Shown here: one piece after another, positions 63,301-64,000 of the stretch | How the letters are laid out: every line of letters begins with the position of its first letter | How positions within the stretch are numbered: position 1 is the stretch's first letter | From: Chaetoceros tenuissimus | Lineage: Eukaryota; Bacillariophyta; Thalassiosirophyceae; Chaetocerotales; Chaetocerotaceae | Length of the DNA: 64,000 nt | Direction of reading: 5' to 3' | Assembly (NCBI GenBank): GCA_021927905.1 | Contig: BLLK01000047.1 | Span: forward strand, 3,720,001-3,784,000 | The notes under the pieces: model-generated | Databases searched by the model: none | Told to the model about the DNA's origin: nothing | Seen by the model: only the letters and a program-made list of their open reading frames with translations | Made by a program: the position numbers and the translations under genes

Positions 63301-64000
63301 ATGATCTTTGGAACTTGTTTATATGGTAGCTTGTCCCAGTAACATCTCTGTCTGTCTTTTACAAATCTGATTTCTCTCTCAGCAAAAGGATTATGTTCGT
63401 TTGCAGCACAAGTTTCAACTGTTGCATTCACCTTCCCTTTAATTCTCTCAAACTCATTATCTCCATTCACTAGTTCGACGGTGAAGCCTCTATTGTTGTG
63501 TAATGCTATTGCGTCGTTTAATGCCTTCACTATTTCATCTGTTGGTCTGTAGTATGTTATTCTTCCTGTTGCACTTATTTTTCGTTTGTTAAATGTGACT
63601 CCAATGATGAAGAGGATATTTCTGCCCCTTATGATGAGGTATGGGGCATAGTCACTATAGAAAAAGTCTATGTCCAATATCTCTGTAGGATGGTGGCGTA
63701 CTAATTCTGATGGTAAAGCAGTTCTGAGTATCTTGTTCTTTTTGTTCGCTCGCTTTCTTACTGTTTTGCCTACGATGAGTTGCTCGGCCGATCCCCCATA
63801 AATTGCTCTTGCTCTAGTAACGTCCTCTGCTGTTACGGGGGCATTAATAATACTGTTGCCTTGTCCACTTAAAATGCGCTTAAATTCTGCATCAGAAGGC
63901 CAACCCATCCTTCCTTGAAGTATTCTCGCCTTCTCCGCTCCTTCCACTTCAGCGTTGGAGAAGAATCTCTTGTTAGCTTTAACAGTTGAAAAGAAGAGGT
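60360..64000 (-). mobile_element. Ty1/Copia LTR retrotransposon, partial (runs off right edge)
   Basis: The minus-strand polyprotein frame (60486 to the window edge) has, in element order, an integrase-like part, an acidic Ser/Glu linker, a reverse transcriptase with the YVDD active site (GWYVDDNIVGG) and a C-terminal RNase H (MNTRSSTDCELVGTSEGLPKN). This order, with integrase before reverse transcriptase, defines Copia. It resembles the diatom CoDi group. No break is seen in the part present, so it looks whole and probably young. The 60360-60485 stretch is a candidate terminal repeat, with its outer edge placed where the glutamate receptor frame stops; the matching repeat lies outside the window, so this boundary is inference. 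Confidence 0.88.
62585..62662 (-). repeat. 21-bp tandem repeat in the Copia acidic linker
   Basis: About three and a half near-identical 21-bp units encoding the phrase RSEDVEP within the acidic spacer between the integrase-like and reverse transcriptase parts. Confidence 0.8.

Noticed and set aside
1-64000. CRISPR arrays, rRNA and tRNA genes
   Set aside because: No regularly spaced identical repeats with unique spacers and no recognisable rRNA or tRNA sequence were found; tandem repeats here are coding or microsatellite.

Overview
The window looks like nuclear DNA of a diatom, most likely a centric form close to Chaetoceros or Thalassiosira; this is inferred from sequence character, not from a database match. 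Supporting signs are AT-rich, closely packed genes on both strands, short GT-AG introns (about 70-240 nt), plastid presequences with an Ala-Phe cleavage motif followed by a thylakoid signal, Pro-Ser repeat secreted proteins, F-box/ankyrin proteins with the stramenopile-type Cys-Pro-Trp repeat, and a Copia polyprotein of the diatom type. I support 30 protein genes or gene fragments plus one retroelement. No rRNA, tRNA or CRISPR array was seen.

Layout. 1-9.8 kb: a partial ankyrin-like gene at the left edge, a thylakoid-lumen FKBP isomerase, an unknown 192-residue protein, two related F-box/ankyrin genes (the first split by an in-frame TGA) and a MYND/aspartyl-hydroxylase fusion between them. 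10-19.4 kb: bifunctional aspartokinase-homoserine dehydrogenase with a short first exon, an LtaS-like membrane sulfatase-fold protein, and a secreted M43 metalloprotease whose zinc motif begins on a 23-nt exon; dispersed repeats and a MITE-like element flank the protease. 19.4-29.5 kb: poly(A) polymerase, a four-exon membrane protein, a five-exon 1066-residue membrane protein with a relic of itself downstream, and a third F-box/ankyrin gene. 29.7-44.2 kb: GDP-mannose 4,6-dehydratase, a 785-residue membrane protein, two duplicated Pro-Ser/ShKT-like genes with an F-box/ankyrin gene between them, eIF3 subunit L, a lumenal DUF6816-like protein and a third Pro-Ser/ShKT-like gene with tiny repeat exons. 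44.6-55 kb: a ZC3H15/DFRP1-like protein without zinc fingers, plastid SufD, UBE2S, a triple-KH RNA-binding protein, plastid peroxiredoxin II and a fibrillin-like protein. 55-64 kb: an LRR_5/ankyrin protein, an unknown coiled-coil protein, a membrane-anchored methyltransferase, and an ionotropic glutamate receptor gene cut short where a Copia element begins; that element runs off the right edge.

There are no operons. Functional themes are plastid upkeep (FKBP, SufD, peroxiredoxin, DUF6816-like, fibrillin), core RNA and translation machinery (poly(A) polymerase, eIF3L, KH protein, DFRP1-like) and two fast-evolving families (F-box/ankyrin and Pro-Ser/ShKT-like). Exon joins were worked out by hand from splice consensus, reading phase and protein continuity; in each joined gene the total length came out as a whole number of codons.
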